DNA from: Isoetes taiwanensis | Taxonomy: Eukaryota > Streptophyta > Lycopodiopsida > Isoetales > Isoetaceae | Assembly: GCA_021234155.1 (NCBI GenBank) | Contig: JAJEKV010000129.1 | Span: 1,961,398 to 2,025,397 of the forward strand | Direction of reading: 5' to 3' | DNA length: 64,000 bases | Part shown: positions 31,745 through 44,796 of the stretch, in pieces | How positions within the stretch are numbered: the stretch's first letter is position 1 | Layout of the letters: every line of letters begins with the position of its first letter | Made by a program: the position numbers and the translations under genes | Notes under the pieces: model-generated | Databases searched by the model: none | The model's input: the letters and a program-made list of their open reading frames with translations, nothing else | Told to the model about the DNA's origin: nothing

Positions 31745-33588
31745 GATTTTGTGGAGGTGGCAACCACGACATTGAAGGTGAAGGAGCTAAAAGATGAAAA
31801 GCAATTCATATTTATGCAAGAAGAACCTTGGTCCAAGTTTATGCAGGTTGTTTCTAAGTGGACAGGCAGGAAACTTGTGGATGATCATGGTGAATTGCCT
31901 GACAGGCCCACCAAAGATTTCTTCAGCAAAACCTTCTTGCGCTACTTACGTGGTATGTCGAATGAGGAAGTATCACAGCTTATGGATGAAATTTTAGAAG
32001 GAAGGACATACTTGAAAGTGCAGTCAGGATATGCTGGTCGTCATGACTGCAAACAAAGGGCAATGCCGAGAAACATTGTCCTATGCTAATAGCATTATGG
32101 ACGATTGTTATGCCAGTTTTGAGGAGCTTGCAAGCAAGTTTCCAGAGTTTACCGAGCAACGGCTTCTAACATTGCAGGATTTGATTTTGAGTATATCAAA
32201 GCAAACTACAACAAGGACCATGTGCAGGGGAATCTTCCAGGCGTCTTTCTTGAATCAATCAGGTCTATTCTTAAGCCAGGAGAAGCAAACAAGCAGAAAG
32301 AAAAGAAAATACCGTCTACAAGGTGACTTAACACGGGATAACTGTAAAAACACCAGAGCTGCAAAACGCGACAATAGTGTTCATTGACATGAGGAGGTAC
32401 ACCACAGTATGGGATGTAAAGAAATATCTGGACCTCTTCAACAGGATTGCTATCATGATTACTACCAAGGTCTATCCAATATCACATTGTCATGTTTTTG
32501 AGATCTGGTCAACTACCTAATTGCTTGGGTAAGCAAGAAGATGGTCAAAGAGTTCCAATGCTACATCACGCATGTGACCATTAACAGAAGTGAGGCTCGC
32601 GTGATTCCCTTGCAGCCTAGTTTGGAACTCAGATTGACACAGGTGAACAACGCCCCAAAAAGCACTCCCATTCCGAAACATGAGATTACAGGCAATGAAG
32701 AGCAGGATCAGTCAAGCCAAGACATCCTACATTTATCACATAGTTAATGAACTAGTTCCCATTGACGGGACTGTTCTTGATTTTTTCTCAGTGGGTACAG
32801 CCTCTAGGGTGGCTTTGATCCAAGGAAAACGTAGTCATTCGAAGATGATGCTAAGGTATGTCGTTTCCTGGTATCATTTTTTGAGACCTTGGAGAAGATG
32901 GCTAAGCCAAACCCCCATGTGGAAGAAGAAAACAATGTAAAGGATGACCAAATACATACGGATCAGCCCGATGTAAATATTACTCAGCATACAGATTTGA
33001 CTAATTTGAATGACATATTGGACAAATTAGATGCCAAAGGCTATGAAGAGAGGCTGGCAGAACCTAGAGCCGCATAGAAGGAGCTGAAAAGAAATGCGAA
33101 GAGCTTGATCCAAAGTTCGAGAAGTTAGAATTATTAAACCAGCAGCTTGACGCAGCAATGCCCATGTTCACAGAAAAATCGACCGAGAAGCGCACTTGCT
33201 CGACGTTTGAATATATAGGATCTGATGAAGTACAGATTGAGGATGAGGCAAAGAACAATAACACGAAACGATTAAAGAAGAATGGCAGTCCTGAATTTAG
33301 CAAGCTGCTACAGCAGGAATTATTAGGAGGTACAGACAGCATGGAGACCGAAATGTCAGCGGGCTCTGAACATGTCAGAAAATTAGCTGAGGCAATAGAA
33401 GTGGACATGCCTACTATTACTGGCTACACAGAAATGGAAATGTCGCAGACTATAGCAGCAGGGCAGGCACATATTACAAGAATATCAAAGCAGCTTGGTA
33501 TTGTTCGGATTACGTCGGAGACTTCGATTGAAATCGCCGCATGCATTGTTCTCACCTCTTTTCATAATTTGATATCTAAGGCCTAATT
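31745..33588 (+). pseudogene. Decayed gene of unknown function with a methyltransferase motif-I-like block
   Basis: The first exon block begins after a strong acceptor (TTTTTATTTTGCAG) and reads DFVEVATTTLKVKELKDEKQ-FIFMQEEPWSKFMQVV. Further blocks, separated by one-base frame changes without intron-sized gaps, are DDCYASFEELASKFPEF, FDFEYIKANYNKDHVQGNLP-GVFLESIRSILKPGE, ATIVFIDMRRYTTVWDVKKY, PIDGTVLDFFSVGTASRVAL-IQGKR, FETLEKMAKPNPHVEEE and a coiled-coil-rich tail that ends FHNLISKA. VLDFFSxGTxxxxALxxGR resembles motif I (VLDPFxGSGTT...A...GR) of beta-class DNA N6-adenine/N4-cytosine methyltransferases, which in that class lies C-terminal of DPPY; FIDMRRY upstream could be its altered counterpart. 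This is an analogy, not a demonstrated homology. At least five frame changes make the copy inactive as read. Confidence 0.45.
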
Positions 33589-35242
33589 AAAACATGTACT
33601 TAATTGCCAAATGTAAACGATGGGAATGTAATATATTTTCCAAGTTTTCCTACTATCGTATTTCTTGTGTCTTATCACAGTCTTATCTCAATTTAATATG
33701 TTTTATGCTTCCATAAATCGCTATGGCGATCTGTTCGAGTAATTCAGTTCATATTTTAGAGGTTGAATTGCTGGTTTCCCAGCGCATATTTGCCAACACA
33801 ATATGGAATCTCGCGTTAAACATTTCGTTGTTCAGATTTAGCCTTCCCAGACACTCCATCTAGCTAAATTAGGACAAATAATGATATTTCTGATGAATAC
33901 TACAACCTATTTCGTTCTCGATCGAGAAAACAAAATTTCTCTAATTAATTAATTCTTGCTTATTCCAAAGAGAATAATAGAGCCAGTCCATTCATCCAAC
34001 AGCACACAAAGAGCAGAGCAAATGGTACAACAAAACCCTCTCTGCTTGCCTCGAAAAAGACTTCATTGGAAATGTGGCCAGCTCCATCATACAACAGCGA
34101 TAACTGAGGCATGTTCTCCCTGCAAACCCTAATCGGCCTTGTGTGTGCCAGCATACAAATTGACACCAAGCTTACCCTTCCCTTTCCTAGCCTGCCTCTT
34201 TAGCATAACTGATGGGCAACAACACCAAATTCAAGGTCCATAAATAGCTGCAGCACAACTTCGAACAAAACAGCAGAATGAAGATTAACCTATGCCATAC
34301 CTGCAACTGGACTTGATCTTTAAACCTGCGCCATGCCGAGCCCCTTGCCGGAGCGCCTACATGTGGCATCCCAATCAACATCTAGGGCACCTCCTCATAG
34401 ATTGCATATAAGGTTCGGGATCCACTTCGTCACATTCACTCGCACAAAACTTGGACTCCACAGTTTAGTATCAGACTTCTACATATACCTATACAAATAC
34501 AAGCCCTAAACCTTATAAAATCTTGTTACAAGATACACATTTCACATCTTTTGAACCTTATACCGAGCCAATATTAATCTTTTTGAACCACCGTTATCAT
34601 TTTTCAATACATATATAAGCCAGCTTCAATTTCTGTTTGAAGCTAATATTTCTGCCCCAGGAAAAATCCTGGGCATGACACGTTCACATGAAAAAATAAC
34701 AAAAAATAAAAAGTCCCAGAATTTCCCATACCTTTCTCTTCAAGCAATCCTGGTTCCCCTTTCTTCCTCTGCAAGCAACAGGGTACATTCCAGCTCCATC
34801 ACTTTTGAAGTTCTGAACTTGGCCTGTAAGCTTTCTCTGACCCATTCATTTTGCTCGATTTATTCAGAAGCATCTACCAATTCTACAGAGCATGTAAATG
34901 GGCTTGAATCTGGCTTGGATTATGAAAAAGGGCTCTACAAGTATCGGATGGAAGGGATTAAAACAACCCAACAAGGATCAGATTGATGGGTTTGATGTAA
35001 ATTGTGGCATAAACAAAGTGATTCATCAGAAAAATCAGAAAGGGATTGATCAGGAAGGGATTGATAGAAAACGGAGCCAAAATAGAGGAACAATACTAAT
35101 CTTACAATGGCTCTTAATGGGTTGATCGATCATCAAAATGGGTTTTCGAATGAACCCAATCATGAAAACAGATGGATTGATTGGGGGCAGAACAGAGCGA
35201 TTGTTGTGGAAAATAAGGGCAAAATAGAAGAAAACAGAGGAG
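33589..35242. other. No gene seen
   Basis: AT-rich spacer. Several short frames exist, none with recognisable domains or good codon continuity. Confidence 0.5.
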
Positions 35243-35387
35243 ATGGTTTTTTCTTTTTGAAGAACTGTGTCATCAATATATTAAAAGAAGGGTAACGTTA
35301 CAAATCAAGTGAGGAGGAAGGAGAACTGCCCCAAAGAGACCGCGATACCTCGACACTCCACAACAAACTCACAGAAAAACTACAACT

Positions 35388-38300
35388 CTACTGCTGTACA
35401 AACCAACCATCACCATCTACAACACCCAAGAAGTCCCGCCAAATGGCGAACTTCCGCTCTACTAATCCCGGGAACACCAGAAAGCTTTGAAATAGCTTGT
35501 ACCTGAGTCGAGGAATCAGAGAGGCTGCAGGCTGTTGAATCCCCTGAAAGATCCACAACCGCCGCCGCTTCCAAATTAGCCACACCAACCAAGCCACGCA
35601 CAGATGCAATGCTTGCTGCCGCAAGAGCGACCAAGCACCAGGATACACATGAAGCAGCAACTGCTGGCTAGTCAATCTCACCTGAAACAGAGCCCTGATC
35701 CAATCCCAGGCAGCCTGCAAGTGAGGGCATAAAACCAGACAATGCTCCACAGTCTCACGATGAAGGTCACAACAAGGGCAGAGAGGGCTTACATCCGGCC
35801 TGAACTGACTCACAAGGGCATTCACCCTGATACAGCGGTGCACCACCTGCCACAGAAGCACCCTAACCTTCAGTGGGGAAAGTGAGCTCCATGTCCACGT
35901 CCAAACCGAGCGCCATCGAGAACCCGGAAGCTGCATAGACCACTTGCCTGAAGGGGGCAGAGTGTCATGAATAGCCAGCACCCGGTAGCACGACTGCACA
36001 AAAGAAGAAGACACAACATCCGGATGAACCTTCCAAACCTGCACCACCACATCATCCTGAAGGACTATAGGTATGTGTAGCAGAATACTCCCCGCCACTT
36101 GTTCCCAGATAGCCCGGTCACTGCCCCTCAGGCGAAAGTGAGCTCGAAAGAACTCCCACGAAGCTAGCTGACCATCCCAATACCAATCCTCCAAGGTGAG
36201 CACAGCAGCTCGCCTCCAACGGGCCTGCGTCCGAGCATGCACAGTGGCAGCCAAGGGCAAGTGCGTAGGGGGTAGAGGAACCCACAAGAAAGGAGAAGAG
36301 TAGTGATAAACTGAGGCATAATCTAGTTGGAAGAGCACATGCACATGATCCCAAGCCCGCAAAACCCCTGTGAGAAAAGGGGATGCATGTGGGAAAGGCC
36401 GAAGACAATACAACAGTCCACATGCACACACGGCTTTCCAAACGCCACACAATGGCGCAGAGACTGCAACAACAGCGCCGCACCAGGAGAAGATGCTTCA
36501 TCATGCAGAATGCTCCAAACAAACTTGGAGACCAACACCTTATTATGCAGCACCAAATCCAAGATGGCCAAGCCCTCATCCTCCCGGGGGCGGAGACACT
36601 TCCACCAAGCCACCTTAACAACCGCCCCTTCATCATCCCCGCCCCACACAAAATTTTGAACCCTCTTATCCAAAGCCTGCATCTTACCCTCAGGAGCTAA
36701 CATCACAGATGCTGTATACACATGAGTGCTACAAAGTACTGACTTGGCAATAGTGATCCTACCTGCCATGGACAACTTGCTACCCTTCCACCAATTGAGG
36801 TGTTTCTGCAACCCCTGCAAAATCTCATCCCACACCCTCCCCATGGAACATCCCCTCCAAAGGGAATACCCAACAGCTTAGTACACACATTAGGAAGCAC
36901 CTTCCAAGGGAATAGAGCCAAACAAGGGGGAGGCGGAGTCAGCTGGGCCCATAATGCGGAGCATTTACCCCAATTCAAAAGAATGCCCGAGGCCAAGGAG
37001 AAAGTATCCAGCAAACCCTTCACATTCCGCAGATTCCTCTCTTCCGCCACCAAGAAGAGGAAGGTGTCATCAGCGAACTGGTTAATAATCTGCTGGCTAC
37101 CATCCTGCATCCGAAGCCCATCCACCACTCCCTCCTCCACTGCAGCCAAAAACAACTGAGACAGTGCCTCCGCCACAATCATAAATAAGAACGGCGCCAA
37201 ATGGCACCCCTGACGCACCCCTCTGCCTAATGAGAAAAAGGCGGAGGGTTCACCCTGGCACACCACCGTAGCCCGTGCTGACCTATGCAGCTTCATGACT
37301 ATCTCTGTAAAGCGTGGACCACAGGCCAACGCTAACATCATGGCAGACAATAACTCCCAACGGACACTATCGTAAGCTTTGGCAAAGTCAAGCTTAAGAT
37401 AGGCAATGCCTTGACCTGTTCTCCTGGCCCAATAAAAGCCCTCATAAGCTGCTGCAACATTAGTCAAAATGTTCCTCCCAGGAACAAACCCAGACTGCAT
37501 CTTACTAATGGAAGAAGTCAACACCGGCTTCAACTTTTTTGCTAGGGCTTTCGCAATAATCTTGTACACAGAGGACAACAAGGAGATAGGCCTCCAATCA
37601 TTAATGGTGGAAGGCTGCTTAACCTTAGGAATCAAGGAAATGCATGCAGTATTCAAGATCCTATCCATTTGAGAAGACTGCAGCAACTCAAGATACACCT
37701 AGTACATAGACTCACCAACCCACTCCCAATAAGTCTGGAAGAACTCCACAGGGATGCCATCCAGTCCAGGACATTTATCCTTGGCCATGCACATACATGC
37801 CTCCGCTAAATCCTCTCTGGAGAGCTCCTGCTCCAAGCTCTCACGCTGATGAGGCAGAATAGATGGCTTAACAACCCCCAAAACAAGCTCCTGCATCTCC
37901 TCTCATAGGGAAGAGTGCGCCGTGCGAAAAACCCTGAGAAATGAGCATGCACATACCTTTGCAAAGCAGCGGAATCCTCCAAAGTCCGGCCATCAGGCAA
38001 AGCAAGGGACGCCATAGATGCTGCATATAGCCGCTGCCTAGCTGCTCTGAAGAACACCGACGAACTTGTGTCCCCCTCCTTCAACCAGGTAAGGGCTGCC
38101 TTCACACGCTCCTCCTGCATTTTAAACTGCTCCAGAGCAACAATACGCTGCAACACTGCATTCTCCCTAATGCCATCAGAAGGCTGCGCCTGAATCTTCT
38201 CCAACTTCTGATAGAGACCATGCAACTCCTGCTGCACACGCTGCCTACCAAAGACCTTGGCAAAATGCTTCGCAGTCACCATGCCAGACATACCCTTCAG

Positions 38301-39140
38301 AGATGAAAAGGTATCAAGCCACAACTCCTGGCACTGGGCCGAGAAATCCGCATCAGCCAGAAGCTGGATGTTGAAACGGAACACCGTCCTAGAGGGCCGA
38401 GAGGCAACCGCATCCTGACTGGATAAAACCTGAGGGTAATGATCAGAAATGGAGGTAGACAGAATGTTACTCCGGCGCAAAGAGGGCACACCATCCAGTG
38501 CACATGGGGAAGCATAGCACCGGTCATGCCTAGCATATGCCCGGCCCGCACCAAGCTGCCTATTACAATAGGTGAAAGACAAGTCCCCAGGGACCTCAAC
38601 CAAGGCCAAATCCTGCAACAAATGAGACTACTGGTCCCTCTCAAACCCGCGCACAACCTGGGTTCCAGAACCAGAGCGATCCTCTACTCGCTCTACTATA
38701 TTGAAGTCCCCTAACAGCAACCAAGCGACCTGCAACCCACCAAGGACTCGCAACTTATTCCGGATTGTGGCCCATAAAGCACCCCGCTGAGAAGGCTGAT
38801 TAGGGGCATAAACATTAACAATCCCCCACTCTTGCCCTCCCTCTAACCACTTAATTATTGCCCACCGACCAAACCTGTCTGCTGCAGAGTATGTGACCTG
38901 CACATCCATCCTCCAAGCAATAAGAGTACCCCCACTAGTCCGCCCAGAAGAAGAAGCAATAGAGACAAACTGCCTACCAACCATATTCATAAGCCTGGAC
39001 ATATCACCTCTATGACACTTATGCTCCTGAATGCAAATAATATCAGGACGCAACTGCCGAAGTGCCAAAGAAACACGGGCCCTCTTACTACTAGAGGACC
39101 GCACCCCCCGCACATTCCAACTGAGGATCGACCTATTCAT
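35388..39140 (-). pseudogene. LINE ORF2: endonuclease, reverse transcriptase and zf-RVT
   Basis: Starts MNRSILSWNVRGVRS. The apurinic-type endonuclease shows SWNVRG, IQEHK, NVYAPN, LLGDFN and SDHYP. RT shows KDKCPGLDGIPVEFF, RPISLLSSVYKIIAKALA, MQSGFVPGRNILTNV, YLKLDFAKAYDSVRW, GVRQGCHLAPFLF and the catalytic FADD at 37066-37077, then SKLSMAGRITIAKSVL. The C-terminal zf-RVT region has KVRVLLWQVVHRCIRVNALV and CPCCDLHRETVEHCLVLCPH. Faults: TAG for Trp at 38630-38628, a lost base near 37905, TAG at 37701-37699, and frame changes near 36865 and 36400. An intact copy would nick the target and reverse-transcribe the element RNA there. Confidence 0.9.
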
Positions 39141-40841
39141 CCCGGAGAAGAATTGTCAAGCCCCACATGCCTACCCACCAGGCCATCCAACTCCACAGAG
39201 TCATCATCTAGAGCTAGAGGATTAATCACAGCAATGTGACCCACGGCCATTCTACGTGACACTCCATTTCCAACACGTGTTGGAAGTCCCCCAGCCACCT
39301 CCATAGAGTCATGGACCATACTAGTCTCTACCTCCAACCGGGCTGCTCCAACCACCTCATGCTCAGCACATACCGCTACCTGGACATCTCCAGCAGGATC
39401 ACCAGCCCCTCCCACAGCCCTGTCCTTAGACCTAGCCACAACCAAATCATCTGAGCCCTCCCCTGAGCCACCACGTCCCCTAACCCCGCCATCCAATGGG
39501 CGACCAGCAGCAAGCCTGCCCCGGCCTCGTCCCACACCACCTCTCCCAACCACACCACCTCGTCCAAATCCACTCACTGCAACACGGAGTCCTCTATCTG
39601 TTGCCTCAGGAACAGAGGAATCCCGGGCCACTGTATAAGCACCCGCAACCCCTACCACATCACAAGCACTAGCAGGATCATCAACAGGGTCAGATGGTAG
39701 CACAATAGATGGAAACATCCGTCGGATCTCAGAGCCATTCAAAAGCTTCAATCGGAAGAGAAAATGCCAGGGACCACTACGCACTGGAAGAGAAGTGGGC
39801 ACAGGCTGCAAAGCAGGCAGAGCAACACAGATCTTGGGGACCTGCACAATAGAATGAGCCAAATATACACCCAGGCCATTAGCCATAGAAAGAAATCGGG
39901 CACCATCAGATCAGGAGGAAGATCCTGAATCTGGAACCAACACGAGATTTTAACAGCTGTCAAAGAACTGGTGGACATTGCCGGAGTATAATACTGATAC
40001 AACACATATGATTCATCCAAAGTATCCACCCCCCGACTAACCAATTGCCGCACAGAAGACTCAGCCTCAAACATGATGATGAAGAAATTATTTGATAGGA
40101 ATTTCAGAGACTGATACCTGGGCAAACCAATCCGCCTCAGATATCCAGCAAGCCAAGAGCTAAACCTCCTCGTGTCCAATATGTAACCCGTGAAGTAGCC
40201 CAATACCGTAAAAGAAACTAGATTCTCAATGGTCTGAACATGCCTGGTATGATCAATATCTATCCATGGATTCCCTGGAAGAGCTGCTTGCAGGTCAACA
40301 GAGTGATGATCCTCCACAAATTTCAGAGCCTTTTGAACACGGGCAGTCCTACACTCCGGAGCCTTGCGCTTGATCCAATCTGAAAACCCCGGCCGAGTGA
40401 TGCGAGCAACATTGTGTCATTGCTCCGCCAGGCCAGGCGCACAGCAGTTGGGGCTGCCGCCCTGGCACCCTGAGAGGTATCCAGGGGCACCCCAGGAGGC
40501 ACATCAGCTACATGCACATAATGCCACACCCTAGAAGAGGGCGCATCACCAGCAAGTGATCCCTTCCCAAGCACAGGGGAAGAGGGCATCACAGATCTAG
40601 TTTCCAAAGGGGGCATGCTGGATGGAATCAAGACCAGAGTCTCCAAAACACAATCTACTGGAGGGGTCTCAGAATTATATTGAGAGGAAGAGCAATCCAC
40701 ATACCTCTCAACCGAAGGGGATTCCAAGAGCTCCCTCATCTCTGCCACCAATTGCATGCCACTTCCTACAGCCCACTCCTCTTCATGCATGCTGAGACCC
40801 GCGCCCTTCCCCTTTTCTGGAGGATTCTTTCTCCTCGCCAT
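39137..40841 (-). pseudogene. LINE ORF1: DUF4283-like nucleic-acid-binding protein with an RG-rich tail
   Basis: From ATG at 40841 the product starts MARRKNPPEKGKGAGLS. After a frameshift near 40320 it continues WIDIDHTRHVQTIENLVSFT and SLKFLSNNFFIIMFEAESSV, then WFQIQDLPPDLMVPDFF and, after another frameshift near 39880, MANGLGVYLAHSIVQVPKIC. This is the layout of DUF4283 proteins encoded by plant L1 elements. A tail with GRGGVGRGRGRLAAGRPLDG is typical of RNA binding. Its TGA (39139-39137) overlaps the ORF2 start. Confidence 0.75.
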
Positions 40842-41144
40842 TTGGCTTCAACCCCAAGCCGTGAGGCTCAATCGATCCCCCATCAGCCTGTCTGGCAGGG
40901 GCCATGACATCCGAACCAGTCCAGAAATTAGCTGTTTGAGGCAACAAGCCACATGCAAAACAATTGATCTATACACCCATGGAAAGATCTCGGAGCAAAC
41001 TTTCCAACGAGCCCAAGCAAGCCGAAATCTGACACCAGATAAGAGAGATATCGCCTATCAAAGTTTCGCCGTCAGAACCCGAGCTCCAGGCGCCAAATGG
41101 GGCAGCGAATGCGAGAGTGTTCTAGCAGTCTTTCCAGTTTGGGT

Positions 41145-42041
41145 CTCTGCCGAGATAGATCAGAAGGCTACTATGGAGGAAAAAGAAAGAGTAAGTTGTC
41201 TCGTCTGTTCTTCAATATCTCCTTCGATGACCCCATTTCGAGAAACTCCGGCAGTTTTTCGAAGAAGATTTAGAGATTCGCCTCTACCTCCGCCATTAAA
41301 TCCCATGCCGATGCTTCCATCTCTTCCTGAAATCAGAACTCCCCTTGGATTATTACTTTGTTTAAGGTCCATACTAGACTAATCTTGCACAGACTAGCTA
41401 GTTTATCCCACCGCCTTGCGGCAGCCAAAGTGGAGGACACGTATAGGTTTTTAAGTTCTACCACGTCGGGGATCATCATCGTATACCCCCAATAACCAAC
41501 TCCCAAAGATAAACATACATCGGCAAGGTTTGAACCCATAACCAAATGCACATTTATTTTGGCATTACTAGGCCTATACCAACTCACCACACATCCGTTG
41601 GGCAAAACTTTTGCCTTACATGCACACTTTTTGTAGGCAGGATATAATCCCGCCTTAGGAAGTCTAGGTCTTAAGGGTAACTCTAGGGGCATGGCTTTTC
41701 AGCCTCACCATCCTAGTGCCATCTACCATAGTCCCATTGTTTTCTTATTACTTTGTTTAAGGTCCATACTAGACTAATCTTGTACAGACTAGCTAGTTTA
41801 TCCCACCGCCTTGCGGCAGCCAAAGTGGGCCTTCTTTGCCGAGATAGATTAGAAGGCTACTATGGAGGAAAAAGAAAGAGTAAGTTGTCTCGTCTGTTGC
41901 TTCAATATCTCCTTCGATGACCCCATTTCGAGAAACTCCGGCGGTTTTTCGAAGAAGATTTAGAGATTCGCCTCTACCTCCGCCATTAAATCCCATGTCG
42001 GTGCTTCCATCTCTTCCTGAAATCAGAACTCCCCTTGGATC
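41145..42041. repeat. Nested direct repeats (A-B-S-B'-A') around a tRNA-like sequence
   Basis: A block of about 200 bp (41145-41349, from GCCGAGATAGATCAGAAGGC) recurs at 41839-42041. Inside lie two copies of an about 84-bp block (TTATTACTTTGTTTAAGGTC...GCAGCCAAAGTGG) at 41351-41433 and 41744-41829. The roughly 310 bp between the B copies contains, on the minus strand, a tRNA-like A box (GTGGTGAGTTGGTATAGG) and B box (GGTTCAAACC). This could be a SINE insertion with rearranged flanks. Confidence 0.65.
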
Positions 42042-44490
42042 CTCTGTTCGGATAATTTTTGCATGGATGAGTCCTGGAGATCGCCATCGCTAACTTACCA
42101 GGTTGAATTTTTGGGGTCTGCATTGGTTTGATCATCTGCATGCATTGGCCGAGAGCTGCATAGCAGAGACCCTTTTCTAGCCATTGAATTGGCTAGTACT
42201 CATTCTTTCTCATTGTTTCTTATTTCTAGACTTCGATTTTGCTGGACCTTCCTTATATTCTGCATCATGTCATCAAATCTATCTAGTTAGTCAGTTTTTC
42301 AGGGCAATTCTCAGGTGGGCATCCAGGACGGATTTCCTGAGCCATAGAATTGGTTGTGCCATCTATTTTTACACTATCTAGATGGGCCTTATTAACCAGC
42401 TAGTTTAACAGTAATTACCATCTATTTTTGCAATAAAGGGGCTTTATTAGCACGACGATGGTGGCATCCCCTTTTTAGGGGGTGCTTACCTTTAAAAGGC
42501 CATATGTATTCAATTGTGTTCCTCTGAAGGTTCATTAAACTTAAACATCATCCCCTTGTTTCTTAGTTCCAACTAATTTGTGGGGTGCCTAACCTTTAGA
42601 ACCTTCTTTAGAGTTCCAAGACATTCATTTAACAATTCTTCTCTTATTGCCATCGTCCTTATCCCATCCAATTTACTACCAAATTCCATTTGGTTTTGGG
42701 TTTCTCAGGCTTCGAGGGGTGCCATAGACTCATTCTCTATTGGTTTTCGGAGTGACATATAATCACTATCCAATAGTTATTGTCGTTGAAATTATTATTT
42801 CTAACACAGAATTCCGGAGTTAGGAGGGAAGCAACATCGAACTTTTATTCATTGATTTTGCGAACTAGTGTTATTGGGGGCACATTATCTTTTAGCCCTC
42901 CACATATCCTTATGATCCTTATGCATATATCTTTAATTATCAGGCAAGGAATCTTTTTGGATCCATGTGACTTTTCATAGGAACATATATATTTTTGCTC
43001 TGCTTGATCCAAATCTCTGTTTATTGCCAGATTTGATCCAAATCTCTGTTCCAAATTTCTTCTTATTGCCGGATTTGAGCTTCAAAAGAATTTTACCCCC
43101 TGTTTCATGCCACATTTGAAGCCAAGCTCCATAATTCCTGTCATTTTTTGCTCCTGCGCTCTGTCATAACCCGGATTTCAGCTCTTATCCCCTGTTTATG
43201 CTAGATTTTGGTTCAATTACTATGACCCATGCCCTCTATTTGCTTGCCTTTTGATACGGATTGACGCCTTCTAGTAGACCCGTTTCTTCGTAAATAATTC
43301 ATCCATTCCGCCCTGATCTTCCAGCCTAGGGCCAATTCCAACCTGCCCTGCTCCTTCAAATCTGCTCTGTGCACATAAGTTCGTCGTTAAGTTGTCTTGA
43401 ATTGCTTAAATAAGCTTTAAGTCATGGCTTTTGTCTGATCTGATCATAATAATCCATTCATTCTATCAGCAACGGGTTGTTTTTATCTTGAATCCTGTAA
43501 TGCATTTTTCGAAATTGTAAAAATTTCGGTCAAATCCAATGCCCTAATGCTATGTTCCTGAAATTGTTGCAGATTGATGGGAGAAAGGTCTTTGCGGGCC
43601 GCCGGAGGTGGAAAATCAATAGATTCTTAACCAGTTGATCACGAATTTGGGCGCCTACATATAAGAGATTTGGATCTGAGATTTGAGGTTTGGGAATTTG
43701 CAACAGCGGCTGCCGTTGTGGGGAAGCATTTCACATAACTGTTGCTGCACAGACCAATAGATTTGAGCTTCTAGTGTCATATGCAAAGCACTAGTCTGTT
43801 GCCATAACCAAGTCAGATTGGAGCTTGAGTCTGTATCTTCTAGGGAGATTAATTACCAGATGCAAAATTAGAAGGCCGATTTGAAAGCGGCTCTGAATCG
43901 ATTCCCATACTGGCAAGGTCGCTTCAAGTTATTTGAATTAGACCCAGGTTTTGTAGAATTCGAGCATTCAGACAGGATTCAGGCAACATTCATCTTTCAT
44001 GGTCGCTTCCATGGATCTGAGCTATGAGTTTCTGGCCTTCTCTGCGTCCTCAACATCTCAGCTTAAAAGGACCTTTGCATTCCAAGAAACCGATGCCTCT
44101 GTTGGGCCGACCAATTCTAAGGAGCTTTTCATTGCTGGTACTGGAGATTTTCTTGTTACCCAGTTGAGCTTGATTGATATTACCGCTAGCTCTAACTGCA
44201 CTATTCTTCTTGAGCTATTTTAGCTATTTTTAGAGCTCCGTCTTACCATGTAGCATTGAAGATGCTCTGTTATAAAACGCATAAATAAGTTTGGCTTGCT
44301 TCGTTTGAGTTGTAAGAGTGTTTTGTCTCCTTCTTTCAAGGCACGCAGATGGAGTGGAATATTACAGACATTTCTTTCTACCATCATTAAAATCTATTTA
44401 AGTGCCCATTTTTCTCTCCTACATAAGTGATTTTTTCAAGTGTTGACATAATGGCATGCTTAGCCATTATCTATCACCCAACAAGACCAT
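42042..44490. other. No gene recognised
   Basis: T-rich plus strand resembling intron or 5' untranslated sequence. The short ATG frame at 43999-44223 has no recognised family. GATTTGATCCAAATCTCTGTT appears twice near 43004-43050. Confidence 0.45.
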
Positions 44491-44702
44491 ATTGTTATAC
44501 TTAAGCCATGACATTGTAAGGACTTCACTCGGAAACACCTTGATAAAATAATCTTCTTCCCTGCATTAAACCTGAAACTTTTGCACAAGTCGAACAAGTG
44601 TCCTATTGTTATACTTAAGCCGTGACATTGTACGGACTTAACTTGGAAGCATCTTGATAAATATTTTTCTTTTTTGCACTAAACCTAAAACTTTTGCACC
44701 GA
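44491..44702 (+). repeat. 114-bp tandem duplication
   Basis: ATTGTTATACTTAAGCC..TG ACATTGTA.GGACTT begins at 44491 and again at 44605, and both copies continue to CTTTTGCAC. A separate hairpin (AAGAAAT..TCGCGGC and GCCGCGATAAATTTCTT, 44743-44786) follows. Confidence 0.8.
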
Positions 44703-44796
44703 CTATCTTATATAGAGGGTGGCTGTTTCGCTAGGTCGGACCAAAGAAATGTTCGCGGCAGTCTTGGCCGCCGCGATAAATTTCTTATAAGTATAG

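Larger units (their letters stand above)
35243..41140 (-). mobile_element. Nearly full-length L1-type LINE, two ORFs, minus strand
   Basis: The 3' end lies on the left, with an A-rich stretch read as T-rich TTTTTTCTTTTTGAAG at 35246. ORF2 (39140 to 35388) and ORF1 (40841 to 39137) overlap by ATGA. A 5' untranslated region runs right of 40841, but its end is uncertain because the sequence merges with the repeats at 41145. Only about three frameshifts and two stops interrupt ORF2, so this copy is much younger than LINE family A here. No clear target duplication was found. Confidence 0.9.

Noticed and set aside
35327-36900. Plus-strand open frames over 36.3-36.7 kb
   Set aside because: They are the antisense of LINE ORF2, whose domains read clearly on the minus strand.
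40756-41382. 208-codon plus-strand frame
   Set aside because: Overlaps LINE ORF1 start and 5' leader antisense and the repeat at 41145-41349; no recognisable domain.
43999-44223. 74-codon plus-strand frame
   Set aside because: Short, no recognised domain, no supporting splice sites or conservation.
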